Part shown: piece after piece, positions 1-7,293 of the stretch
Layout: every line of letters starts with the position of its first letter
Position numbering within the stretch: the first letter of the stretch is position 1
Assembly (NCBI GenBank): GCA_016550415.1
Contig: JABXGU010000413.1
Coordinates: 1 to 19,309 of the forward strand
Length of the DNA: 19,309 bases
Origin: an archaeon
Lineage (GTDB): Archaea; Asgardarchaeota; Hermodarchaeia; Hermodarchaeales; Hermodarchaeaceae
Direction of reading: 5' to 3'
Program-made: the position numbers and the translations under genes
The notes under the pieces: generated by a model
What the model saw: the letters and a program-made list of their open reading frames with translations, nothing else
What the model was told of the DNA's origin: nothing
The model's database searches: none

Positions 1-174
1 CGAGTGGGCGAGATTGGTGAGTTTGAAGAAAAAGGCATTCGGCACCTACTCCACGGGAAATATCCTGTCGAAACTGTTCTTAATCTCCGTTTAGCCATGG
101 AGAGTCTTAGGCGTATAGCTGAATATGGGGCAGATATTGCTGAAACATCTATCAATCTCTCAGTTGAACGTTAA
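1..174 (+). CDS. C-terminal fragment of a PhoU-like phosphate-signalling protein
   Basis: The reading frame is open from the first base and stops at TAA 172-174, giving 57 residues of a protein whose start lies outside the window. Near its end it reads RIAEYGADIAETSINLSVE, which resembles the helix signature of PhoU domains (a leucine/arginine-rich stretch, then an acidic or aromatic residue, then ADIAE). PhoU proteins are helical-bundle regulators of phosphate uptake, and in archaea they are often fused to an AbrB-like DNA-binding domain. Only the last helix and a half is visible, so the family call rests on one short motif. The downstream gene is convergent. Confidence 0.55.
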   Translation, partial: RVGEIGEFEEKGIRHLLHGKYPVETVLNLRLAMESLRRIAEYGADIAETSINLSVER

Positions 175-209
175 TATTCTGAGATAACACCTTTCAATCA
201 AAAACTGTT

Positions 210-731
210 TTAGATTTCTAATAAATGACCACAGAAGGCACAATACATTGCATCTGAGTCATTTTCTGTTCCACAATGCGGACATTTATGTTCAACATCT
301 TCTTCAAACAAATCCAATAATGGGGGCTTCTCTGCTAATTGAATTTCTTTTATCCCCCTTGCTGCAGTGAATATTGGACTCCAAAGTATTCGTTTATTGT
401 CTTTGGTGCCATGTTTTGGACAGTTGAGTAGCACTGCAGTAAAGTGCCCTTTAATACCGATTTTCTGCAATTGAGATGGTGAACCGCATGTGTTACATCT
501 AAAAAGTCTGTCACTTACTGGACCAATCCATTCACTTAATCGGCTATAGGGCAGGAATATTCGACGCACACGCCGATGAACTGGACAACGAACATAGGTT
601 GCGAGAGGCTGTAATTCGCGGCTTTTTGTTATGAGAACTTCATCGATTTTAAGCAGTATATATGGGCGGCCACAGGGGCAAGTAAGTGCGCCGTCCCATC
701 CAGTGCCGCTTTCAGTTTCGCTATTGGTCAT
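210..731 (-). CDS. Small zinc-finger protein with three cysteine clusters, function unknown
   Basis: This 173-residue protein has three apparent metal-binding modules. The first uses C18/C20 with C49 and H52 (CPCG, then CPVH). The second uses C79/C82 with C104 (CNTCG, then CPKHG). The third is a C-terminal zinc ribbon, C150/C153 and C164/C167 (CPHCG, then CAFCG), of the kind found in many archaeal 'double zinc ribbon' proteins. No catalytic domain is recognisable and there is no signal peptide or membrane segment, so it is probably cytosolic and may bind nucleic acid or protein. ATG at 731 is preceded by GAGG about eight bases upstream, which supports this start. It lies about 38 bases downstream of the methyltransferase gene on the same strand and may be co-transcribed with it. 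I do not recognise a named family for the whole protein. Confidence 0.75.
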   Translation of the reverse strand: MTNSETESGTGWDGALTCPCGRPYILLKIDEVLITKSRELQPLATYVRCPVHRRVRRIFLPYSRLSEWIGPVSDRLFRCNTCGSPSQLQKIGIKGHFTAVLLNCPKHGTKDNKRILWSPIFTAARGIKEIQLAEKPPLLDLFEEDVEHKCPHCGTENDSDAMYCAFCGHLLEI

Positions 732-768
732 CTTTTGGCCTCATATCTTAGCTCAATATTTTGAGTAC

Positions 769-1641
769 TTAAAATTTGGGCGTTTTGGATATTGGTTTCT
801 GGAAAATGAGTATGTATTCGTGGCATTTGTTGACTCTGAATGTGGTTGGATATCCAAGGGGACGGAGATTATGATATTCTTGTCGTCTATCCCAGATAAT
901 GATATCATCAAGTTGGAATCCACGGGTTGTCATTCGTTGAATGCAGTCCTTGTGAAATGGATAGAATTTGCTGCCCTTGCGGAGATCCATGACTATGAGG
1001 ATACACCATCGTCCTTCCTTTGCTACTGTATAGAGTTGACCTAATACAATGCTTAGGGCATCAAGAAAGTCAGTATAGGATGCAATATTTCCTATATCTT
1101 GTGTTAATGCTGAATAGGGTCTTGGTGATTTTCCATCAGCTGTCCGACGCTGACGGTGGATATCCCAATATGGAGGAGATGTTACAATGAGGTCAATTGA
1201 GTTAGGAGCAATACATTGTCCTAAACTGCGAGCATCTTTATTGAATAGTTTCGGTTCGATTATCTGTGACTGTTTGGGGCATTCCATTTGGAGACGCTTC
1301 TGGGTAAGGGCAACATATTCTGGCGTAATCTCAAAGCCGATTCCCCTGCGTCCCAAATTCTGAGCAGCTATGAGTGTACTTCCAGATCCAGCAAAGGGAT
1401 CTAGGATGACATCGCCAGGCTTCGTATATATTTCTATTAATCTTTTGACAATTTCTTGAGGAAATAGGGCAGGATGCTGCATTCTTGCCTCTTCTTTTGT
1501 CTTACCTAAATCCCAAATTGAAATGGAATAACGTGTCCATGTCTTTCCATCGAGGGAATTTAATCTCCGCTTTAGCTGCCGTCGATTCTCTGTTTGCGTC
1601 ACTACTTCATTCACCTTATTGTAAGCTGACCTTCTGTTCAC
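769..1641 (-). CDS. Site-specific DNA methyltransferase (N4-cytosine/N6-adenine type)
   Basis: This 290-residue amino-methyltransferase carries, in order, a motif X-like helix (HPALFPQEIVKRLI, from about residue 56), the SAM-binding motif I DPFAGSGST (81-89) followed by GIGFE, and the catalytic motif IV TSPPYWD (154-160). The C-terminal strand HEYILIFQK is usual for the family. The order X-I-IV is that of gamma-like amino-methyltransferases. The SPPYW form is most often linked to N4-cytosine methylation, but N6-adenine cannot be excluded. No restriction endonuclease gene adjoins it, so it looks like an orphan methyltransferase that marks the genome. The start is GTG at 1641, 44 bases after the small GTPase gene on the same strand. 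Another GTG nine codons later is an alternative, since no clear ribosome binding site decides between them. Confidence 0.88.
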   Translation of the reverse strand: MNRRSAYNKVNEVVTQTENRRQLKRRLNSLDGKTWTRYSISIWDLGKTKEEARMQHPALFPQEIVKRLIEIYTKPGDVILDPFAGSGSTLIAAQNLGRRGIGFEITPEYVALTQKRLQMECPKQSQIIEPKLFNKDARSLGQCIAPNSIDLIVTSPPYWDIHRQRRTADGKSPRPYSALTQDIGNIASYTDFLDALSIVLGQLYTVAKEGRWCILIVMDLRKGSKFYPFHKDCIQRMTTRGFQLDDIIIWDRRQEYHNLRPLGYPTTFRVNKCHEYILIFQKPISKTPKF

Positions 1642-1685
1642 TAATCAGATATTAACTGCTAGAAGAGATTTAGCGAATGAGAGTT

Positions 1686-2249
1686 CTAAATTGTGAAGCT
1701 ATCTTCATGTCCTATTTTTGTAAGGGCATTGCTTAGAACGAGCCGTCCAAGGCTCTGGAAGGCTTTTTCAACATTTTGTCCAGTCAGGGATGAGGTTTCA
1801 AAATAGTAAGCATTTATTTTTCTTGCAAGGCGCTCTCCAGAGCTGGTACTAACGACCCGTTGCTCAGCAAGGTCAGCTTTGGTTCCCCATATTGCAGGCA
1901 CATAACCTTCTATGATGCTATTAATTTCAGGAAGCCAATATTTCTCAAGGTGACGAAAGGATTCAGGACGGGTTAAATCGAAGACAAGAATTACACCATG
2001 TGTATTTTTATAGTAACTCTTGCGGAGGTGACTAAAACGTTCTTGACCTCCCGTATCCCAAATTGTCATACAAACCTGGACTCCATCAATTACGACCTCT
2101 TTTGAAACAAAATTTACCGCAATTGTTGTTAGATAATCATTAGTGAAGGAGTTCGTTGCATAGCGGCGTACCAAAGAGGTCTTCCCGACTGCCCAATCGC
2201 CACATACTACAATTTTAAAACGATATTGTTCTTCACATGTCTCTGTCAA
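1686..2249 (-). CDS. Ras/Rab-like small GTPase
   Basis: This 187-residue protein has the Ras-superfamily G motifs in order: G1 GDWAVGKTS (17-25), a G2 threonine near 41-42 (YLTTIAV), G3 WDTGGQE (64-70), a G4 variant GTKAD (122-126) and G5 ETSSL (151-155). The DTGGQE and FDLTRPESF segments are closest to the Rab/Ras branch; such GTPases are expanded in Asgard archaea. G4 departs from the usual NKxD by having T where N is expected. No C-terminal prenylation cysteine is seen, so membrane attachment by a CaaX box is unlikely. The only start in the short interval after an in-frame stop is TTG at 2249; it is supported by a GAGGTGG ribosome binding site. The methyltransferase gene follows within 44 bases. 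Confidence 0.92.
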   Translation of the reverse strand: MTETCEEQYRFKIVVCGDWAVGKTSLVRRYATNSFTNDYLTTIAVNFVSKEVVIDGVQVCMTIWDTGGQERFSHLRKSYYKNTHGVILVFDLTRPESFRHLEKYWLPEINSIIEGYVPAIWGTKADLAEQRVVSTSSGERLARKINAYYFETSSLTGQNVEKAFQSLGRLVLSNALTKIGHEDSFTI

Positions 2250-2257
2250 TGGTTACG

Positions 2258-2266
2258 CCACCTCAA
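2258..2266 (-). promoter_or_regulatory. Ribosome binding site fixing the TTG start of the small GTPase
   Basis: On the minus strand the sequence TGAGGTGGC lies about eight bases before TTG 2249-2247. It matches the archaeal anti-Shine-Dalgarno partner GGAGGTGATC. An in-frame TAA just upstream of the TTG (2255-2253) excludes any earlier start, so the pair decides for the rare TTG. Confidence 0.7.
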
Positions 2267-2325
2267 TAATTTTTGACAGTAATAATATCTTTCCTTAGTT
2301 TGCCCTTAAAGATGTAGGTATACCC

Positions 2326-2952
2326 TTATTTTCTATTTATCGTAGCATACCAGCAAAGAGAGTTTATTGGGCAGATGACACACTTTGGGTTTCTTGCAAA
2401 ACAAATGTGACGACCGTGAGTTATGAACAATCTGTTAATATGACCCCAAACATCCTGAGGAAGTATTGCCATAAGATCCCTCTCTACCTGTATGGCATTG
2501 TGACCTGTACTAAGACCAAGGCGATTGGCAATTCGAAAAACATGTGTATCCACTGCAATCCCAACCACTATTCCAAAGGCACGGTTTAACACGATATTTG
2601 CTGTTTTTCGACCTACACCAGGTAACTGTAGGAGCTCCTCCATGGTCTCTGGTACTTTTCCTTTGAATTCCTCAATTATCATCTGACATGTACGTTTAAT
2701 GAAGTTCGCTTTTTGCCGGTAATAGCCTACGGCACGGATTTCCATTTGGAGTTGTGATAAATTGGCGGCAGCAAAATCCCTAGCATTATGATATTTCTGG
2801 AATAGTCTGGAAGCTACTCGATTTACTTGAATATCGGTGGATTGAGCAGAAAGAATAGTCGCTACTAATAACTGCAGTGGTGTCCTTGCCTCTAGGGTTA
2901 AGTGGCTTTCTGGGTAGTAGGCTTCCAATATCTCTATTATTCTACGAGCCAT
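2326..2952 (-). CDS. nth: Endonuclease III (DNA glycosylase/AP lyase)
   Basis: This base-excision repair enzyme removes oxidised pyrimidines and nicks the abasic site. From ATG 2952 it is 208 residues, close to the usual bacterial and archaeal length. The early helix carries LLVATILSAQSTD, a family hallmark. The helix-hairpin-helix LPGVGRKTAN contains the catalytic lysine (K116), and VDTHVFRIANRLGL contains the catalytic aspartate (D135). The C-terminus holds a 4Fe-4S cluster motif C-x6-C-x2-C-x5-C (C184, C191, C194, C200). The frame extends upstream to TTG 2976, but I chose ATG 2952: it places the first helix at the normal position, and a possible minus-strand TATA box near 2990-2997 would start transcription between the two. 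It is divergent from the PAP2 gene. Confidence 0.95.
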   Translation of the reverse strand: MARRIIEILEAYYPESHLTLEARTPLQLLVATILSAQSTDIQVNRVASRLFQKYHNARDFAAANLSQLQMEIRAVGYYRQKANFIKRTCQMIIEEFKGKVPETMEELLQLPGVGRKTANIVLNRAFGIVVGIAVDTHVFRIANRLGLSTGHNAIQVERDLMAILPQDVWGHINRLFITHGRHICFARNPKCVICPINSLCWYATINRK

Positions 2953-3066
2953 CGCTTGTTCTTCTTTACCAACCAAAATCTATCACAGACTATTTTTTGC
3001 ATCCAAATCAAGTTCAAGTTTGTGCTAATACTATTCTTTCTATGATAAACATTGCTTCATCATATG

Positions 3067-3077
3067 ATTATATATTA
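3067..3077 (+). promoter_or_regulatory. TATA box for the PAP2-family gene
   Basis: ATTATATATTA is a strong archaeal TATA box in the 198-base divergent interval between nth and the PAP2 gene. A start of transcription about 25 bases downstream would leave a leader of roughly 50 bases, which ends with GTGAT just ahead of ATG 3151 as a likely ribosome binding site. Confidence 0.55.
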
Positions 3078-3150
3078 CAACACATTGATACTGTGCCACA
3101 CCAATCCATCGATCATGATTTTCCATAGAATATGAAAATGATGTGATACA

Positions 3151-3897
3151 ATGAATCTTTCAACTTTGAAGGAATACCTTTGGGTATTGTATGGCATTGT
3201 CGCTATCCTGCTAATTCTCGGCATTTCTCTGCTATATACACCAATTGCGCAAATTCAGGAAGCCCAAATCACAGCGGGTCTTCGAACAGCAGTTACTCTA
3301 CCAACTCCGTTGGATTTGATGATTCCCCTAGTACCAGCTGCAATCATCATTTACTGGTATGTTTTCTACGGATTCCTATTCTTCAGCTATTTCTACTTCG
3401 CATTCATTCAACGAGAATTCCGCAACTCAATGGTCATTGCATTTGCACTCGTCAACTTCATTGCCTATGCCATTTATCTAGTCTTTACTGTGCAGGGACC
3501 AGAACGAATTGTCACAGTAACAGACATCTTTTCCTACCAAATCTCTAGACTCTATCTAGGTGACACGCACTACAACTGTTTACCAAGTCTCCATGGTTCA
3601 ACCTCACTCCTCACTGCCTACGTTATTTGGAGGGCAAAGAAGCAGTGGGGTTATATTGCTTGGCCAACGGCTATCGCAATTCAAGTATCCACACTCCTAG
3701 TTCGCCAACACTGGATTGCCGATCAAATTGTTGCAGCACTTGTAACTATTCCCATCGCTTACTTTGTCTTTGATTGGTTCAAATATACGAAGGTTACTTC
3801 TGAAGCAGTAAAAATTCCATGGTGGAAAATTGCTGTTTCGATTGGAGTTGCAGTGTGCTTCATGGTTCTATACATCTGGGCGTTCTATCTCATCTAG
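3151..3897 (+). CDS. PAP2-family integral membrane phosphatase or phospho-transferase
   Basis: This 248-residue polytopic membrane protein has about six hydrophobic segments (roughly 9-30, 57-85, 94-113, 168-184, 192-210 and 226-247). Between them are the signatures of the PAP2/AUR1 superfamily: CLPSLHGS (143-150), where H148 is the likely general acid, and RQHWIADQ (185-192), where H187 is the likely nucleophile and D191 its partner. Such enzymes remove phosphate from, or transfer phospho-groups between, isoprenoid or phospholipid substrates at the membrane. The conserved KxxxxxxRP first motif of classical PAP2 enzymes is not obvious, which fits the inositolphosphotransferase/AUR1-like branch (inference). 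GTGAT precedes the ATG. rnpB follows 63 bases downstream with its own promoter. Confidence 0.85.
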   Translation: MNLSTLKEYLWVLYGIVAILLILGISLLYTPIAQIQEAQITAGLRTAVTLPTPLDLMIPLVPAAIIIYWYVFYGFLFFSYFYFAFIQREFRNSMVIAFALVNFIAYAIYLVFTVQGPERIVTVTDIFSYQISRLYLGDTHYNCLPSLHGSTSLLTAYVIWRAKKQWGYIAWPTAIAIQVSTLLVRQHWIADQIVAALVTIPIAYFVFDWFKYTKVTSEAVKIPWWKIAVSIGVAVCFMVLYIWAFYLI

Positions 3898-3930
3898 GAG
3901 AAGCGAATCTTCAAGACATATTGGCAACCC

Positions 3931-3938
3931 TTAAATTA
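3931..3938 (+). promoter_or_regulatory. TATA box for RNase P RNA
   Basis: TTAAATTA, preceded by GGCAACCC, is centred about 26 bases before the first base of the P1 helix of rnpB at 3961. That is the expected archaeal TATA-to-start distance. Confidence 0.6.
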
Positions 3939-3960
3939 TCTCGTGGTGTTCACACAATCA

Positions 3961-4351
3961 GTGGTCCAGAGAGGAAGGACGGCTGCCGGATGCATAGCGT
4001 CTGAGGAAGGTCTGTCCTCCCATAGGCAACGGTACGGTGAAAACCGTAGGTCGAGAGCCCTGCTCTGGGAACAGCAACGACACGACCATCGCCAAAATGA
4101 CAATGATGCAGTAGAGGACTGCCCTTTTGAGCTGGTCCGAGCGGCGTGCTGGTAACGGGACGTTGGTTAACCTGTTGAGGATGACGATGGAACCGTTGAA
4201 ACGACCCATCACCGTGGGAGCAAGCCCAAATAGGTCACTAATGACAAGCCTAACGAGGTGACGGGTAGGGTGCTTAGCTGGATGCCGTCAAGCCTGCCAG
4301 GGTAACCCGGCAGGATTAACAGAAGATGGCCTACTCTCCTAACTGGACCAC
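3961..4351 (+). ncRNA. rnpB: RNase P RNA (archaeal type A)
   Basis: The catalytic RNA that matures tRNA 5' ends is recognisable from all its conserved blocks, in order. Helix P1 is formed by GTGGTCCAG (3961-3969) and CTGGACCAC (4343-4351). CR-I reads GAGGAAGGTCTGTCCTCCCA followed by TAGGCAACGGTA (from about 4003). The middle contains GGGAACAGCAACGA and CTGGTAACGGG. CR-IV reads GTGGGAGCAAGCCCAAATAG (4214-4233). Then comes GGGTAGGGTGCTTAGC, and CR-V reads ACAGAAGATGGCCTA near 4319-4333. The length of 391 bases is normal for a type A archaeal RNA. A TATA box lies 26 bases before P1 and T-runs follow the 3' end. The ends given are those of the P1 pairing and may be a base or two off. Confidence 0.95.
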
Positions 4352-4355
4352 GCCC

Positions 4356-4385
4356 TTTTTCTCTCCTCCAGCTTTCCCTTTTTTT
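4356..4385 (+). terminator. Oligo-T terminator after rnpB
   Basis: T5 (4356-4360) and T7 (4379-4385) follow the closing strand of P1. Archaeal RNA polymerase stops at oligo-T tracts on the non-template strand without needing a hairpin. The tract sits just before the stop of the convergent HD-domain gene. Confidence 0.55.
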
Positions 4386-4409
4386 GGGTTTCTGGCGAAT
4401 GGCTCTCCG

Positions 4410-5441
4410 TCATTGGGTTTTGGGTTCCATTGGAGTGGCGGTTGCCCTAATTGTTGGTCTTGCCCTTTTTCCGTGTTGGAGGCGATTCGGGTGTGGGTTG
4501 CACACACCTGTCGGTTTGTCCGGTCGTTGTGGCCGGATTGTACCGGGTGTAGCATTTTGGTGTTTTTTGGTGCGAATTAGGTAGAGGGTGCGTTGGGTTG
4601 TGAGGATTAGGTGGGTGGCGAGATTAGTGTGAGTGTATCGGCTGTCGGCTGGTATGCTGTGTAGGAGGGAGGACTGTTGTATAGCTTTGTAGAGGTGGTG
4701 GGGTCCAGCGTTTGCAGCTTGGATTAGTTCTTTGGCTAAGCGCTCTGTCTCGTCCACAGGAATTGATGTTTTGTGTGGGTAGATGCTAGGAGTGTGGCGG
4801 TTTCGTCGTGCAGTCCATTGATCAGCTTTTTGGAGTAGGGTGAGGTCGGGATTTTGGGTGGCTGCTTGGGTGTCGTGGTGGTGTTGGCAGAGCAATGTTA
4901 TTCGATTGTCCAGTGGTTCAATGGATACGCCTAGTTTGCTTTTGTGTTGTGGGTTGTCGATGAGGTCGTGGAGTAGTGCAGCGGTTATGAGTTTTGCTTC
5001 TTGTGGGGTTAGTGAGGGTAGTCCTTTGAGGATGCGGAAGGGTTTGGATGGTTGAGTGGGAAGGGGAGCCTCCTTTGTGGTGCCGACATGGATAGGCTGG
5101 AGGCGGCCGTAGCCCCATTGTCTGAGCTGGCTTGGTGGACGCTCTGCTAAATCACGGAAGAGTTTGTTGTATCGGTGTTCCAGTTTGGAAGGAATGAGTT
5201 GGTTGCGGGGAAGTCGTTCGAAGATGTGGAGGTGTCCGGTCCATGCTCGGATCCAGCCAGTTAGTCTGGTGCCTGTGGTTTTGGGGATGCGTTGGAGGAC
5301 AGGAGAGTCGCTGAGGGCACGGCATGGATCATTTTGCCAGTTGTGTCTGCTGATGATGTGCCATCTTCCTTGGCGGCGGAAGATGCGGCGGGACCAGACA
5401 AGCGGGGTGAGGGTGCGAGCAACCAATAACAAATAAGTCAT
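4410..5441 (-). CDS. HD-domain nuclease/phosphohydrolase of the CRISPR-like operon
   Basis: This 343-residue protein has an HD domain in the middle. LITAALLHDL places H158/D159, CQHHHD places H187-D190 and LLQKADQWTARRNR places D207. The last stretch resembles the ADxxSSxER-type end of Cas10 HD domains, so a metal-dependent nuclease of the Cas10/Cas3'' kind is plausible. Residues 1-120 are a separate module with RLTGWIRAWTGHLHIF and QWGYGRLQPI; this could be a degenerate RAMP/Cas5-like fold, but I cannot confirm it. The last 50 residues are basic and proline/threonine-rich, with no recognisable fold. The ATG at 5441 overlaps the TGA of the Cas7-like gene (ATGA), so translation is probably coupled. 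No GGDD cyclase motif is present, so this is not a full Cas10. The gene runs convergently towards rnpB. Confidence 0.72.
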   Translation of the reverse strand: MTYLLLVARTLTPLVWSRRIFRRQGRWHIISRHNWQNDPCRALSDSPVLQRIPKTTGTRLTGWIRAWTGHLHIFERLPRNQLIPSKLEHRYNKLFRDLAERPPSQLRQWGYGRLQPIHVGTTKEAPLPTQPSKPFRILKGLPSLTPQEAKLITAALLHDLIDNPQHKSKLGVSIEPLDNRITLLCQHHHDTQAATQNPDLTLLQKADQWTARRNRHTPSIYPHKTSIPVDETERLAKELIQAANAGPHHLYKAIQQSSLLHSIPADSRYTHTNLATHLILTTQRTLYLIRTKKHQNATPGTIRPQRPDKPTGVCNPHPNRLQHGKRARPTIRATATPMEPKTQ

Positions 5442-6721
5442 TGCTTTGTCTCCTCCTTGCCATTGTTATTGATCCATTGATGGAATGTTGCGAGAGCGTC
5501 CTCCAACATTTGTGGATTCGGATCTTTTTGCGGGTGAGTGACTACGCGGAACCCTGGCCCTTGGGATTGGAGGTGGTATTGGAGGGTTTCGTGGTAGTAT
5601 TGGAGATGTTGGAGGTGGAGGCGTCCGCTGCCCCATGCTTTAGCTTTGCCAGTGGCTTGCCCATTGATAGCTAGCAGACTGGCTACAACAAGCCCAAATT
5701 GGATGGGTGTTGGTTTGTGGCGGAATTCTATTCGCAATGTGAATGTGCCACTCAGATATTCCTCGACGAAAGCAAGGCTTGGATTTCCTATGTCATCGTA
5801 GATTACATGACGATTGTGAGAGCTGACATACATTCGGTTTATTGTAACACCTTGTATGTCCTCTAGCTCTTCATTCTGTTGCTGGCACATACTTTCTATT
5901 TTGCTGGTTTCTGTGCTACTATTCCCATTGTTTGCTTTGGGATGTTGACTGTTGCTTTTGTTGGTGTTTTGACTTGTATTATTTGGTGTGTCGGTGTGGA
6001 TTATGGGTGGCACATAGACTTCGATTAGACCGGGTGTGCGCAAGCTACCAAAGACCTGGTGGTATAGGCAGGGGTTGTCTTCTGCACAGGTGCCACTTGG
6101 ATGATGGTGCACACTGGCAGGTGCTTCTTTTACAGGTCTGCAGTGGTGGATGCCTGCAGCACAAAGGAGGTGGCAGGCGGCTTGGGCGATAGCTCCTCGC
6201 AGGGACCCTAGGAAAAAAAGGCGTACTGGCTCTGCACGGGATTCCCAGGCCTCTGGTGGTTGGGTGTTCAGCCATTCGGTGATTACTGTGTCTAGTTGTG
6301 GGTAGGCTAGTAGCTTTGCTATCTTTTCTGCTTTCCTTCCGGTATTCTTTAAAATGGTTGCTCCTTGCTGTTGGCATCTTTCGATTAATTGGTGTAATTT
6401 TGACACAGTTAATAGACTCAAACCTTCCTTTAGTGCGCCATCTGCTAGTAACTGGAGGGCAGAAGGAGCTTCCACGGAAATGGGATTGCAGCGGACTAGC
6501 ATACTTCGTGGTGGTCGTCCTTGAGCTCCTCCCATCGATGCGTTGTGAACTTTGAGCATGGGTGTGTAGAAGTGAGCTTCCAACACCCAGTGTCCATTCC
6601 CTTTGTTTTGGCGGTATGCAGTTTTCGGAACCTTTTCCAGACTGTCATTCCCTAATATGGGTGATCCCTTTTGGTAAGTCTTTGACTCTGCCAATCCATT
6701 CGGTGGAGTTTGCAGGTTCAT
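5438..6721 (-). CDS. Cas7-like RAMP-family protein
   Basis: This 427-residue protein has the landmarks of Cas7/Csm3/Csf2-type RAMP proteins, which coat guide RNA along the backbone of type III, IV and I-D effectors. RLFFLGSLRGAIAQA (167-181) matches the 'SSLRGA' element. NPCLYHQVFGSLRTPGLIEV (216-235) matches the 'CpicrlFG' element. Near the C-terminus FTLRIEF (327-333) is followed by the glycine-rich RNA-contacting loop ATGKAKAWGSGRL (356-368). Between them, residues about 243-275 are an N/S/T-rich low-complexity insert. A longer open frame runs upstream to 7477, but its upstream part is out of frame with a genuine nuclease gene. I chose ATG 6721 because it overlaps that gene's TGA as ATGA and precedes the first plausible strand. 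The TGA overlaps the start of the HD gene. Confidence 0.78.
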   Translation of the reverse strand: MNLQTPPNGLAESKTYQKGSPILGNDSLEKVPKTAYRQNKGNGHWVLEAHFYTPMLKVHNASMGGAQGRPPRSMLVRCNPISVEAPSALQLLADGALKEGLSLLTVSKLHQLIERCQQQGATILKNTGRKAEKIAKLLAYPQLDTVITEWLNTQPPEAWESRAEPVRLFFLGSLRGAIAQAACHLLCAAGIHHCRPVKEAPASVHHHPSGTCAEDNPCLYHQVFGSLRTPGLIEVYVPPIIHTDTPNNTSQNTNKSNSQHPKANNGNSSTETSKIESMCQQQNEELEDIQGVTINRMYVSSHNRHVIYDDIGNPSLAFVEEYLSGTFTLRIEFRHKPTPIQFGLVVASLLAINGQATGKAKAWGSGRLHLQHLQYYHETLQYHLQSQGPGFRVVTHPQKDPNPQMLEDALATFHQWINNNGKEETKQ

Positions 6722-7293
6722 TTGGAGTTTTGTTTCATGTGACTCCCTAGCCACCGCTCCAATTCCTTTTGAACTGTGAGTGGTTGTGCCTCCAATTGGT
6801 TGCCTGAAAGTAAATCGATGAGGAGTTGTCCCAGCTGAGGAATGCTGGTTGTCACGTAATCGGTGTATTTGAGGTTGGCAATACGCTTTGGTGTTAGTGC
6901 TCGGTTTTTGTATTCTTGGCAGTGGGGGGCTTCGAGTAAGGCGATGGTTGTGAAAGAACCTGTTTCTTTTGCAAGACGAAATTTGTAGTCTAGATAGATT
7001 GTGCGACGCCAGAGAGTGGTCCAGGCTTTTGAGCAGTTTTGATGGGTGCTCTGAGTACATTCGGCTAATACGCGGTTTTCTACTTGGAAGTCGAAGACAA
7101 GTGCTTCGCCAGAGATGCGCAGGAGCCATTGTTCGCGAAAGGACAAACCAACTTCTTCGAGCATCTGGGCTACCAATGCTTCTTGGGCTGTGCGTCCCTC
7201 TCGGTGGGTTAAACATGATATTCGACCGTGCCCTGGATCGAGGGGAAGGGGTGATGTTGGTGTTCGATTGCGACGTTGTGAGGAAGGACCCAT
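6718..7293 (-). CDS. PD-(D/E)XK-like nuclease, first gene of the RAMP operon
   Basis: This 191-residue protein opens with a proline/arginine-rich tail (1-30). An alpha-beta core follows: a helix REGRTAQEALVAQMLEEVG (31-49), then LVFDFQV (65-71) and RVLAECTQST (74-83). D68 and E78 occupy the positions of the PD-(D/E)XK acidic pair. The usual lysine two residues after the glutamate is a threonine (ECT), so the active site is atypical; a lysine in the following helix (K104 of YLDYKFRLAKE) could substitute. The core end TIALLEAP is typical of the fold. An in-frame TGA lies three codons before ATG 7293, so this is the first possible ATG. It couples to the Cas7-like gene through an ATGA overlap, which suggests an effector nuclease of the same complex. 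The exact family is unrecognised. Confidence 0.66.
   Translation of the reverse strand: MGPSSQRRNRTPTSPLPLDPGHGRISCLTHREGRTAQEALVAQMLEEVGLSFREQWLLRISGEALVFDFQVENRVLAECTQSTHQNCSKAWTTLWRRTIYLDYKFRLAKETGSFTTIALLEAPHCQEYKNRALTPKRIANLKYTDYVTTSIPQLGQLLIDLLSGNQLEAQPLTVQKELERWLGSHMKQNSK

Noticed and set aside
631..1044. Plus-strand open frame opposite the methyltransferase gene
   Set aside because: It lies antisense to two genes with clear motifs and has no family features or ribosome binding site.
3943..4584. Several short open frames across rnpB and its 3' flank
   Set aside because: They overlap a structural RNA with all its conserved blocks, or are antisense to the HD gene; none has protein-like composition.
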